A stretch of 64,000 nt of DNA from Hydractinia symbiolongicarpus (taxonomy: Eukaryota > Cnidaria > Hydrozoa > Anthoathecata > Hydractiniidae): assembly GCF_029227915.1 (NCBI RefSeq), contig NC_079876.1:6138001-6202000 (forward strand), in the 5' to 3' direction. A program made the translations under genes and the position numbers. Positions 48,232 to 59,704 of this stretch are shown piece after piece; within the stretch, counting starts at the first letter, position 1; each line of letters starts with the position of its first letter. The notes beneath the pieces were generated by a model. It was not told the DNA's origin and searched no databases. It saw only the letters and a program-made list of their open reading frames with translations.

Positions 48232-49736
48232 TTTTTATTTGATAAAAACTCCAACTACCTAGTGCTCATTTTTATTTCCTATAACAAAAAAAAATGTATG
48301 ATTGTTAGCTACAAGCTGAATATAAAGGAAAACCCTTCTATAGATCCCAATAACAAATCTAGTAAAAATACAATATAATGTAAACATTATAAAACCTAAA
48401 TAACATGTTACATGCATATATGATTCTGGTAACACATGAAATCAATAAGGGGAGAAAAATTGCTCTGGCTCGCGCAAAGGCTTGCCTAATTCTGAGAAAG
48501 AGAAACTAGAGCCATTAATTGCTCCCCAAATTCTAAAAAAGTTTTCTGGCTGAGTGCTCTCTGTCTTATTATTTACAAAAAAAGAACCAAAATAGAGATA
48601 AAGTAGATCAAAAAGACTTTGTGATAAAATGTGTTTATAAACTTATTCTATTTATTCAGATTGCTCGCCCAGTTTACATTATTGTAACCTTGTCGCTCGA
48701 TCTATTGCTCTGATGTTACATTTTATTATTGACATACTGAGATATATTAACTTATTTTATTTTAAAGCTTACCTCTTATAAGAAAAAGTTAAACTCATAC
48801 AAAAGACCATTGAAAGTTATCTAGGAACCCTTTCTTTTTGAAAACATAATGGTTATTTTTTCATGAGTTTGATGTTTTTAAACACAGTGAAGACTAAGAT
48901 TTTTATTAATTAATGACTTAAAACATTGAAATACAAAAAATCAACATTTTATGTAATGATAATGCACAACATCATGAAGATCAGAAACGTCACATGTTGG
49001 ACTGTAGAGATTGCGATATATCATTCACAATTGATAATAAGTGTCCCACATAAAACACGATCTACGATGTCAGATGTCACGAACCAAGTACTGTAGGACT
49101 GCTAACGTCAATGTAATGAAGCAAGACTCCAATTTACTAAAACAGACAATGGAATACTTTGATATCATGAACAAGACAGATAGAAGTTTATGAGCATGAG
49201 ATGAAATCCAGAAAAGTGAGTACCCAACCCACATAAAAACGGTCATTAAAACTGAGCCAAAAAACTCTATTTCTTATTATTGTCTATAAGGTAAGGCTTT
49301 AAACCCAGATTGCCCAACACTTGCCACTTGCCACTTGTGAACCCATTAATAAATCACGAACAAGCTTACAGAGAAAAAAGGACAGTCACAAACATATATT
49401 GGCATATTTACTGTCTCTCCTTACCATTACATCCTTTCATTATTTTCAAAAAATGTTATTACTATAAGTAGCCCATACTCCAAAAAAAGGTCCATATAAA
49501 GCTCTACATGGCACTTCTCCTAAATGGATAATGAGTACAGGTGGGAACTCAGCACATTTAGAAAACGTTGTTCCTTATCCTGGATGGATATGGATATGGA
49601 TATTGACACAACCGACTTACTTGTACAAAAAGATATCCATCTGTATTGCTAACCACTGCATGCATTGAAAATTTTATAACCCTCTGCGTGGTAATTTTTA
49701 GGCCAGTCAACATTTGCAAGAAAAAATTTATATACT
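48232..49736. other. Upstream flank of the LEPROT-like gene
   Basis: It contains the presumed LEPROT-like promoter and 5' UTR. No second gene or element is recognised until the LINE fragment at 49737. Confidence 0.5.
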
Positions 49737-50038
49737 CATCATCATCCATCATTCTCGGCTTAACATCCGTTTTCCATGCTAGCATGGGTTGGACAGGATA
49801 TATTAATGACCCTCTTCCAATCTGATCTAGACTGCGTTAGATCTAAACTCAACTTCCTCTGTATCAAGTCTGTCCTTACAACCTCCTGCTAAGTCTTTCT
49901 CAGTCTGCCTCTGGGCTTTGCCCCAGGAACTATCAAGTCTCTACACTTTCTTACCCAATTATCCTCCTCCATTCTTTCCAAGCGCCCCAGCCAATTCAAT
50001 CTTCTTAGCTGGATAACATCTTTAATTCTACGGATACT
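49737..50038 (-). mobile_element. Truncated 3' end of the 28-kb LINE family
   Basis: The plus strand begins with CATCATCATCC and continues ATTCTCGGCTTAACATCCGT and CCATGCTAGCATGGG, matching the 3' end of the LINE at 28272 for about 300 bp with scattered differences. It stops abruptly at 50038. This is a dead-on-arrival copy, and its ATG-rich tail marks the 3' end. Confidence 0.88.
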
Positions 50039-50559
50039 GTTATTTTCAAATTTGCAGAGGCTTTTGGAAAAGTATACCAGGATGGTATACCATTCAATCC
50101 CTTGACTATTGAGGGTGATGGTGGTTATCCCTCTTAGCCATTAGAAGGACAACAACCATCACCAACAAAAAACTCAACCAACAGTTTCAACATCTGCTCC
50201 AACATCAGCATCCATTTCTTCTTTAAAGACAACCATACTTTCCTAGCAGTGCAATTAACACAAAACTTATTTTTAACAGCACTGCTGGCACCATGTACAT
50301 TGCCAGGTGGAGCAAAAACATAACAACGGGAAAAAAGAACGTCAGACTAATAATAAAACCACCAATAATTACATACATCTTAAGAGCAAAAGCAGAAAAT
50401 CCAATCACAACTAGAGAAAAGCAGAGAAGGTCATCATAGGAACAAAAAGCAAGTTATTCATCACACCATAGAGCAGACATACTCACAACCATTGCAAAAC
50501 AAGGATAAACAAATTGCATTACCAGCAGTGAAGAGGAAGAAATGATAACTACGAGGAAG

Positions 50560-50733
50560 GAAAAAAGTGACGAAACAGACACGCATTGCTGTTGTCATAA
50601 AGAAAACACTCTGGTTAACGTGAGAAGGAAAAACATCTGGGGCAAGTGGTTCCATATTTTGTGTGTGAAAAAGTAGTTGCTAGAACTGATGATGCTGAGT
50701 ATATTTGTGAGGCCTGTAAGCTGTAATTTTTTT
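50560..50733 (+). pseudogene. Possible PHD-finger remnant
   Basis: THCCCHKENTLVN is followed by IWGKWFHIFCVK and, one frame over, VVARTDDAEYICEACKL and a stop. This spacing resembles a PHD finger (C-C...WFH-C...C-C) such as ends pogo-type transposases. No catalytic domain is seen before it, so the call is weak. Confidence 0.35.
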
Positions 50734-51239
50734 GTACAACATCATATTGTACATTTTCTTTGTTATTTTTAGCAATTTTACAGCGTAAATAAAATTCTCT
50801 ATGACACTTGAATGTTAAAAGTTTGGGTATCCCATATGCAGGATCAAAAACCTTTCCAGGAGATTTTCTTTTTCTAAGGTTATTAAAGAATTTAGGGAGG
50901 AGTGGTCACCCTGTGTTTAGGTCCTGTTTACACTGAGTTGTATTTAATTTTGTGTTTTACAGCAAATTGGCCATCTGCTGACAGAAAACAAAGTTTCTCA
51001 AAACAAAACTGAGAATGTTTAAACAAATCCAACTTTGGTTGAAAAAGAAACCATCGTGATTATAAATGTGAAGGATGGAAGTCACACTGTAACTGATTTT
51101 GATTTTTTACAACTTTTTTTCGGTAAAACTTAGTTATTTTATCTTTCAAGATTATTGAACCAACCCACAAGAACGTTGGAGTTCAATGTGAAATATCACT
51201 AAGTGACTTAAACAGAAGCTGTTAAACTGATCGGTTAGA

Positions 51240-53055
51240 ATCATGTGACCTTAAAGCGCAAGCTCCTGAGTATTATTCCATTTCTGTTAAATACGTTGCT
51301 GTGGTAAACCATCACGCATATTCCAAAGAAAAGACTGTTTGCTCCACTCCTTCAAAAAGAAAGCACGTTTGTGATGTCTCACTCTCTCCTATAAACTCGT
51401 CATTGCAATCCTTACCAACTGACAATGAAAAAGACTCTGATTACATCGCTGAAAGTGCAGAAGAGTTAATCAATATTAGTGGTGCTCATGAAACTGAACG
51501 AAGCATTTTAAAAAGAAAAGAAACTTGTTGTTTTCGAAAGCATGCTAGATGAAATATTTAACTTACTGCCCTGTCGTTCATGTGATGGAGCCACAACCAG
51601 TATCGAAAAGCGTGAGCAGGGAGCGTGTGTACTATACAAAGGGTATTGCATCAATGAGCATGTGGTTTTTGACTGAAAAAGTCAACCGATGCTTGGAAAA
51701 ATGCCAGCATTTAATTTGTTACTATCCTCTGCAACATTTTGTTCAGAAAAAAAAATCTTCTTTTGCATGCTGCATGATGATATGTAAATATACAGCAGAT
51801 TATGCCATGTTTTCAAACGGGTTGAAAGCAACCTCAACTCCTGGACATGTTGATTTTTTGTTATTTTCGCTGCTCATTCAGTACGCTGCATTCTGGATCA
51901 CCTAAAATCATATATTACCATTTTAGGAAACACATATGAAAGCGTGAAGAAAGCTGCAAATTTTTCTGGTTTAAATTTTTTCAATCAACGAACATACTAT
52001 GATGTTCAACAATTACTGATAATCCCAACTGTAAACGGGCATTTCATGAAAAATATTGCCAGTGCAAGAGAGGATAGTCGGGGAGAGAATGAACCATGTC
52101 TTGGCGATGGCAGATTTGACTCACCTGGTAAATCTGCCATTGCACATATAGTTTACAATCGTCAGCGTTTAAGAAAATTGTTGCACCACAATCCAAACAA
52201 CAACTGGTAAAGATTCAGTACCCTTGGAGTTACAAGGCTTAAAAAATTGCCTTGAGCAGTTAAGTACCAATAACTATCCTGTAGAAAGAGTTGCCATGGA
52301 CCGAAACAGGTAAATCGCTAAATGGATATGGGTTAGATATCACGCATCGGTATGATCCATGGCATTTTGGTAAGAACATCAAAGTCAAACTTAGACCATT
52401 AGTAAAATGAAAAGATAGGTGACTATTACAAGATTGGATCAAACCAATAGGAAATCATCTTTTCTGGTGTGATGAAAACTGCCAAGGTGACCCAGAGCTG
52501 TTGGTGCAAATGTGGAAGTCGACATGAAGCCTATTCTAGTGCTGAGGCATGAAAGAAGAAGTGGATTGAGAAACATTCGCCAGCGTATAATGCATTGGAA
52601 GAAATCATCCTTGATAAAAAACTTGAAGGATATGGAACTTCTTTGGAACCATACCACACATTGGGTGTGGAAGTTTTTCACTCACTGATAACAGCGTACA
52701 CACCAAAACGGCAACATTTCAAGTTGAATGTGATGAACGCCCGAGCGAAGTTGGCTATCTTGGATCATAACAATAACGCTGGTCGAAAGCAGGCTGTTAT
52801 AAAATGCGCGCATAAAGAGAGTCAGAAGGTCAGTGAAAAAAAGTGGAAGTTTTTCTCAAGCAAATTGAATAAAGAGTGGGTCACGAAACCTGTGAAAGAA
52901 CCCAAGTCTTTCAATTTTGTTGATGCGATAATGAATGACATAATTGAAAGAAAGGAGAGTGGGGTAAAGGTAAAGATCTCTGGTAAAGAAGTAAACAAGC
53001 TTAGTCGACCACGTAAAATTGCCCACACGGCCAGAATTATGCAAAACGATTCAAA
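51240..53055 (+). pseudogene. Kolobok-like transposase, broken
   Basis: Pieces in order on the plus strand are VVFESMLDEIFNLLPCRSCD (51528 onward, frame-shifted), WKSQPMLGKMPAFN-like text, KKAANFSGLNFFNQRTYYDV, LGDGRFDSPGKSAIA and VAMDRNRQIAKWI. ITHRYDPWHFGKNIK, CQGDPELLVQMWKS and EEIILDKKL lead to VEVFHSLITAYTPKRQHFKL and RAKLAILDHNNNAGRKQAV. The DGRxDSPG motif, the DRN...H.YDPWH block and the FHS..T.Y.PKR..F segment are typical of Kolobok-superfamily transposases seen in many invertebrates. At least four frame changes or stops interrupt it. The longest clean frames are 52595-53128 and 51944-52210. No terminal repeats were found. Confidence 0.72.
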
Positions 53056-53105
53056 AAATAAATTTTTTGTTGTTGTTATTGTTTGTTTAAAAATGTTAAG
53101 TCACG

Positions 53106-53736
53106 TTATATGTCAACAAATTCTTTGAAACCAGTATATTTTCCATCTGAATCAGGAAATTGTTCCCTTGTTTTTCGCATAACACAAGCTGCAATCACCA
53201 CGCAACATCCTTTTCCAAGGCTTTCATAATAATGTACCCAGGCTGTGTACTGTCGGTAACTAGTGTACCTCGTTTCCGTACAACAGAATCAAAGCGAAAA
53301 GTAAAGAAGATAAGAAGAACGCTTTATTTTTGTGTGACTATGAGAAATATCGTCTGTTAAAATATATTATATATTTCTGGTATCGTCGATGTTGTATGCT
53401 TGCTGTCTCTAACACTGTGCGGTTGAAACATAAAATTTTAAAATCCTTGTGCATCATGATGCACTTGTTATTATTCAACTTGTCGTTCAATAAATTGGAA
53501 AATTCTTGGCAACACTTGCATTCCACAAGAGTGAAGCAATTGATATGAATGCAACATGCACAGCAAATTTTGTCTTCTTCTTCGCTATCACTACATTTAT
53601 AAGTTACTTTTTCAAGTCCTGCTTTGGAGTATTCAGGCTCATTCATGTAACATCCTGTTACTGACGTTTCACTGGAGTCACTTGAATATTCTACTTCCGA
53701 AATAGGAGAGTCAGAGCAGAAGCTTGAATTTTCCAT
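53106..53736 (-). pseudogene. P2X7 C-tail-like zinc-binding domain protein, interrupted
   Basis: The frame from ATG 53736 gives MENSSFCSDSPISEVEYSSD, an acidic spacer, then DKICCACCIHINCFTLVECK and CCQEFSNLLND. KCIMMHKDFKILCFNRTVLE and TASIQHRRYQ follow. The Cys/His spacing matches the cytosolic zinc-binding (ballast-type) domain of P2X7, which occurs as a stand-alone domain in many invertebrate genomes. The expected continuation is found lower on the same strand in another frame: RYTSYRQYTAWVHYY, VMRKTREQFPDSDGKYTGFK and a stop at 53106. About 90 bp without a clear splice donor separate the two, so I call it interrupted. It lies tail to tail with the Kolobok-like transposase and lacks any channel part. 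Confidence 0.7.
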
Positions 53737-55764
53737 ATCTTGGTGCTTCCGCTCAGCACAAGCTTATGCTTCTTCAGCGTAAGATACGTCATGATAAATC
53801 AGTCTTTAGAATCAGCTGTGACCTCAGAAAAATTAAATGCCGCCTACCGTTCGCTCAAAGAAGGGGTATTTTTATATTAAAATCAATCCAAATAATATTT
53901 ATTTTTCAAAATTTTGACCAGTATTTGGAAAACGAACATAATGTTAACCAAAATAATGCTATTTAAGTCTGAGGCTTCATTCCCCTTTAAGTTTGCTATG
54001 CAATTTAAAGTTGCACTTTAAATAAGGGGTGTGCCACATAAGCTCTGTTGTTTGCAAGATCCAACAAACATTCTCAAGCACATTAAAAAAACAAATCATA
54101 TTTGCGGTATTTACACAAAAAACATATTTGACGGTACTGTTGAATTGACACAGTAAAAAACGTAGCTAACATATTATAATTTAGAATTTCTACACAGTTT
54201 GTAGTAGGCAAATTTTAATAATAAAATGTATATAATATAAAGAATCAGATAAATCATATTCAACCATTATCATTAGTTAGCTGGCTTGTAGCTACCTTCA
54301 TTGAATGAGATGTTTAGTTAGCTATAGCTACAGTAAGCTAATACGGTTGCATAGTTTACATGGTATAATTTCTTGGCCTCTTGATTTGCTAAGAAAAGTA
54401 TAAGTTTAAGTTTCTTTTAAAAGGTACAGTCTAAAATTTTCATTGTTATCTTTGTCTTCCTCAATTGTTCTAAGATTGGACATGTATGTCCATAGATTGT
54501 GTAGTCACTGTCAGAAGATTGGCCTGGAGTGTCTTAAGACAGGGTCATTCCAAGACTGGGCAGAAGGTTCATGTTTCACAGATTTTTCATAACTCACGAT
54601 CACTTTTTTAAATATCTGCCCCTAATGTATAGCAGGAAAGTCATTTCTGTTATCATACCAACATACTTCATTGCTGAGAGTTTAGTTGCTTACCTATAGA
54701 TGAAAGGTCTCTCCTTTCTTGCTCATTCTCCCTTTCAAGTTTTTTAATTTCAACGAAGAAGTGATCAGAGTCAGTATAACTTCTCACAGTCAGAGAAAAC
54801 AGCAAATATCATAAACTAATTAGGCTATTAGCCAAATTAGGAGAGAAATTCCTAACCAACTTTGCTATGCTAACCTAATTAGGCTATGAAAAATTTTTAA
54901 AAGCAAAAAAGCACTGTTAACGCACTATCTGCATCTTTATTTCACTCTCTTTGTGCAGCCAAATTTCAAAACTTCGATATTCGAAAAAATATTTTGCGCA
55001 TAGTCTAATTAGCTTATGCAGTTCCTTAATGTAATTTTGTTTTCTTGCTTACATGAAATCTTGAAAACTAATCTTGCAGAATTGTTCAAATTGTTTATTT
55101 ACTGAAAGTAATCTCGATGAAATTTTTCTAAGTGTCGATTTGTGAAAATATAAAACCAAAAATTTTGTTTTTGACATAACAAAAAAAAATTCACATTATT
55201 TTCACTTATTAAAGTCAAAGTTTGACATAAAAGCATTTTGTGGACAAAATTTTACAGTTTTTCTAGGCAGCACGTCAGTAACCATTTCGAACAACAATTT
55301 TTAAATTGTTTTGTCAAATGATCTTCTCAAGGAAATTCTTTTTGACCAAGAAAAATCACTGGACAATTTCATTTGCCTGAAAAAGCACCAAGATGGTAAC
55401 TCTCTGAATAAAAAAATTAAAAACTAGTATATTTCATCCCTTGTGTCAACTTATTTTTTGGAATTTTAAATATTTTTTTCACCAAATACAATTTACGATA
55501 GAGGCAAAACCATTCCAAGGAAAATTTAAAGTCCAACCTACCCCACCAAGTCAAATTAGCATCCAATTCTGAAATCACAAATGTGTAAAATGTGAGTTTT
55601 AAAGACTTCCAAAACTACCCTCACTTGGAAAAAAAATAATCGAGGCACCCACAAAGTCAACTCAACTACTATTTTAAAACTACAGTCAGTAAGCCTGGCT
55701 AATGTTATTTTCACAGATGTTGTTTAAAAATAAGGTACACTCAATAACTGGAGACACAGGATAT
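53737..55764. other. No gene recognised
   Basis: AT-rich intergenic sequence, with GCTAGC-rich tracts near 54290-54340. Reading frames here are short and without motifs. Confidence 0.5.
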
Positions 55765-55770
55765 ATACCA

Positions 55771-56749
55771 CAGTCTTTTTCAGGAATATTTGAGGTGTGC
55801 GATGATTCGCACGTGTTAATCAGGTAAGGCGTGCAATGTAAAGCGCACGTGCAAAGAATGTTACGCATACGACACAGGCTCTGAGGTTATTTTTGTTGCG
55901 CATCCATTTTGCGCTAGAAAAGTGGACAACGTTTTAAACTGTGAACCCCAAACACGATGATCAAGCATCTACTGGTATAGCAACTCTCTCAATCTGAACT
56001 TCTTTTTCTACATGTCCGAAATAGTATGCATGACTATACTGTCATTTTTATATTTATTGTTTACTTTTCAGGTCATCACAAGCAAATAGGCAAAAATATG
56101 CTTTGTTTTCAAGTTAAAAAAAATCTTTATCCACATGGCTTAAAACTTCAAAAAAATTTACACCGCACATGGGTTTCGTTTTTACAGGCATAAAGAAAAA
56201 ATCCATTAAATTCGGACCTGAAGAAATTATCCACAATTAAATCCATGATAAAATGTCTATTCTGCCTGTAAGTGCAGTTTTGCATACTTGCTTCATCCGT
56301 GCTCCATCGGCGTTCACCTCCGCATTAGTTAAAAACCGCATGGCTGGATTTCTTGTGCAAGACCTGGTTACCAACGACAAAGGGGCCAGGCAAAAGATAT
56401 TTATGTCTACGTAGTTCTTTTAACTAAGTCAGGAGTCGGTGAATTAGCTAGGATGGTCAGGTTGGCTATGAATAGGCTTGCTCATGGATTAAATGGACCA
56501 GGACTATTCAATAATTTCTGAGATCTAAAAGTGTCCAACCATGATGGAAATCTATCAGACGTTTTGTCTGACGAGTCTCCAAAGATTCTTTCGAGGGCTG
56601 CCATCGCACACTACAAAATGGATTTTAAAGGTTAATTTTGAAAACTCAATATTTATTTTTCAGGTGTGCGACTAATCACACACCTGAAACAATTTGGGAG
56701 TGTGCCAAGGCGTGCGCGTGCGATCGCATGCCTCTCCTGAAAAAGACTG
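55771..56749. mobile_element. 979-bp non-autonomous DNA transposon of unknown family
   Basis: Inverted ends CAGTCTTTTTCAGGA (55771-55785) and TCCTGAAAAAGACTG (56735-56749) are each flanked by ATACCA (55765-55770 and 56750-56755), a 6-bp target duplication. Just inside each end is a GTGCGA-rich block with small palindromes, such as GTGCGATGATTCGCAC. The interior shows no transposase. The CAG start suits hAT- or CACTA-like elements, but the 6-bp duplication does not settle the family. Confidence 0.75.
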
Positions 56750-56755
56750 ATACCA

Positions 56756-57618
56756 GCAACATCACCAATTTTGGTAAACAGCTTGAAATTTCACGTTTTT
56801 CTGGAACAAGTCAGCAGCCAGCCAACTTTGAAAATGATATAAGTAGATCATTTTCAAAGCTAGCTAAAACCTAGCTCATTCAACACCAATAATAATAAAT
56901 AAAAACATTAAAACGGCCCAATGATCCATGCTATTATCCCATATTATGACCAAATGTTAACAATCTGTATGACAAATTAATTTTGCAAATACTTCAAGTA
57001 AACAAACCATATCTGCACTACTTTCGCTACAAACTAAACATTTGCTCATAACTAACCTTGTTTTCATGTTATTCGGTAATTTGGTATGCATATTCCGCGG
57101 AACGAAACTTTTGATGTTTTATGAAGAAATTAACAACACAAATTAACTGCAGTGAAAATTTTTCACTGTTAGTTAGATAATTATGGTCAAACTCTTATAA
57201 AATTTAAAAACTTTAAATTACAATAAATCCTGTTCTAATAATCTTTTGGTATTCAAAATTTCCTATGTGTATTAAAATATAACATGTTTAAAATATATAA
57301 TGTGTATTTTGTTAGCTAAGTTAAAACGTTTTAATTTAACAAAAAGTACACATATATATATTTTAAACATGTCGTATTAATATACATTTACTATGGCAAA
57401 AAAGTGGCTAGCTAGCTAGCTACTCAAAATTTGCCATGTTATATAATTTTTGCTGATAAATCCAAATATGCCACTCATTTTTCTCAAAAGTTCCTTGTTT
57501 TCTTTTTCAAAATTTGATAATGTTAACCCGAATCCGAGAACAGTTAGCTAGCTGGATTTATTGATGTATATTGTATATATATAGCTAGCTACATGTCATA
57601 TGAAATCAAGCACTATCG
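56756..57618. other. No gene recognised
   Basis: AT-rich, with GCTAGCTAGC tracts near 57405 and 57585 immediately before the SINE. Confidence 0.5.
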
Positions 57619-57972
57619 TGGCGCCGTAGATTAGTGGTTATAGCTCTCGTACTCTGTGCGGGAGACCGGGGTTCGATTCCTCTTGACGGCAATTCAACAT
57701 GGGCGAGTGAATGTTACCATAGCCCCAGGTTAACCCAAGCCATGTGAGGAAAATTGGGAAGATGGCACACTGTGTGGGCCGTTGGATGTTGCCGGGAGTT
57801 GTCTAGTAGAGCGCGGGCTCTAATTGGGTCTGCGTAGCTCAAAATGAGCATTAAATACTCTAGGACTCTCCATCTACGCCATGGCCCCTCCTGGAAATAA
57901 TAGACAGTGTATATCCCTCGATATTTGTAAGGCTAGCCATGTAAAATATGCACATCTATCTATCTATCTATG
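57619..57972 (+). repeat. tRNA-derived SINE with (ATCT)n tail
   Basis: The head has an A box TAGATTAGTGG (57627-57637) and B box GGTTCGATTCC (57670-57680). The body holds GCGTAGCTCAAAATGAGCAT followed by TAAATACTC, and the end is CATCTATCTATCTATCTATG. Acceptor-stem pairing is poor, so it is a SINE rather than a tRNA gene. The core resembles the SINE at 24080. Confidence 0.85.
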
Positions 57973-58399
57973 GATCGAATGATAAAAACAGCGCTGGGTA
58001 CTGCACAAAAGAAAGATTATCTCTGGTAAACGGTAAGATATAAACGACTAAAATAATACATCTAAAAAGAGTATCATGTCCTCCCTTTAGAATTTCTGGC
58101 CGCTGCTGTACAACTTATAGCCAGCTCCTAGCTAGCTACTGTACTGCACACAGTGATCAAAGCCATACACTTCTCTCAGCAAAATATTTTTGAGCTTACT
58201 TATCCGACTCAAGTATATATTAGTAGTTATCGAGTTAAATATGCGGGGAAGAAATGACTGCGGCAAATCGGGGACAAAAATGTTTAGCGCGAGAAGCGTA
58301 CAGCCTCGTTCCCAGGAGTTCTTTTCTTTTCGAAATTGCACTCCAGCAGCGAACAAACTTGTTAGCCCCCAAGTAAGCGCTAGCGGCAGCAGACCCTTA

Positions 58400-59520
58400 A
58401 ATCAAAAAAGGAACCAGGTAAATGGTTTTAAAAATCGACTCAAAAACGTATACTATAATGACGTTTTGCAGGACTTTCAAGAGCGGCTAAAACAACTTTG
58501 AAAAACCCTAAAAAACTGGTTCCTGATATGTCAGGCAATGCTACCTCGATAAAACAAGTAGTCAAAAACGATGGTACGGAAACTTCTCACCCAAAAAAAA
58601 TTTCCAATACATTAAATTCATTTTTTGTCAGTGTTAGTGCCAAACTAGCCTCAAAATTTTCTCTGACACTTCTACACGATTTTCGATGGGCTCCTATTAA
58701 GACCAAAAGTGTCGAAAAAATAATTAGTTCACTGAAACTTAATGAAGCTACAGGCTTGGACGAGATTAGTTCACGACTGCTAAAAGCAGGTTCGTCAGTT
58801 TCAATTATTTATTTATCAAGTCTTTTCAACAAATCTTTATTCACTGGTTATGTACCTAAATGTTGGAAGACTAAAAGGGTCTCGCCTATTTTTAGAAGTG
58901 GCAATAAAACAGATCCTACTAATTACCGGCCTATCTCCATTGTGCCAATTCCTATGAAGTTTTTTTTTTAAAAAAGTGCATGAGCAAATATCTCATTTTA
59001 TTTCTGAGCACAACTTCCTAAATTCGAAAACTCTTTTCTGTAGAAACTGCAGTAATCGATGTCTCTGATATTATTCTTACTGAGTTTGACCAACAAAACT
59101 TTGTTTGTGCTGTGCTCATAGACCTTAAAAAAGCTTTTGACACTGTTGATCATAAAACTTTGTTAAAAAACTATGGTGTTTTGGCATCAGAGCTGCTGCC
59201 TTTGACTGGTTCGAGTCCTACTTAAAAGGGCGAACAGAACTCTTGTAAACGACACAAGATCAGATCTGCTTAAGACGCTTTTGGGGTGCCATCCTGCGCT
59301 TTCTTTTGTATATTGATGACTTATAATATGTCATCAATTCAAACTACCACCACCTATATACAGATGATACAATAATTATTTTGTCCCATAAAAACCTGAA
59401 TATCCTTGTCTCCCAGGTTGAGTTAGAACTTTCGCGAATCGACCTCTCGCTGAGTAATAACAAAATGACTATTAATAAGGACAAAACTAAAAGAATCTTT
59501 TTTGGCAACAACAAAATAAG
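58400..59520 (+). pseudogene. Jockey/CR1-type LINE reverse transcriptase remnant
   Basis: The frame 58498-58971 carries SHPKKISNTLNSFFVSVSA, KLNEATGLDEISSRLLKAGS, GYVPKCWKTKRVSPIFRSGN and TDPTNYRPISIVPI, the conserved RT fingers of CR1/Jockey-like LINEs. After a frameshift come VCAVLIDLKKAFDTVDHKTL (first catalytic Asp), then a deletion, and YTDDTIIL-like sequence near 59362 for the YxDD box. The SLSNNKMTINKDKTKRIFFG segment ends at about 59515, where an 18-bp minisatellite begins. A QSGFR-type motif and the region around GxPQGS are missing. It is a decayed, internally deleted copy with no visible endonuclease. Confidence 0.8.
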
Positions 59521-59544
59521 AATAACTTGGTTTGCGTGTTGTAC

Positions 59545-59704
59545 GTGTACAGAGTGCTGTGCGTGTCCAGAGTGATGTGCGTGTCCAGAGTGATGTAGGT
59601 GTCCAGAGTGATGTAGGTGTACAGAGTGCTATCCGCGTCCAGAGTGATGTACGTGTCCAGAGTGCTGTGCGCGTCCAGAGGGATGTACGTGTCCAGAGTG
59701 CTGC
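59545..59704 (+). repeat. 18-bp minisatellite, about 9 copies
   Basis: Units of GTGTCCAGAGTGATGTGC vary at a few positions. Eighteen is divisible by three, so the frame across it spells a hexapeptide VRVQSD/VGVQSD series. It starts directly at the end of the LINE remnant. Confidence 0.95.

Noticed and set aside
57627-57690. tRNA gene
   Set aside because: A and B boxes are good, but acceptor and T stems do not pair properly and a SINE body with an (ATCT)n tail follows.
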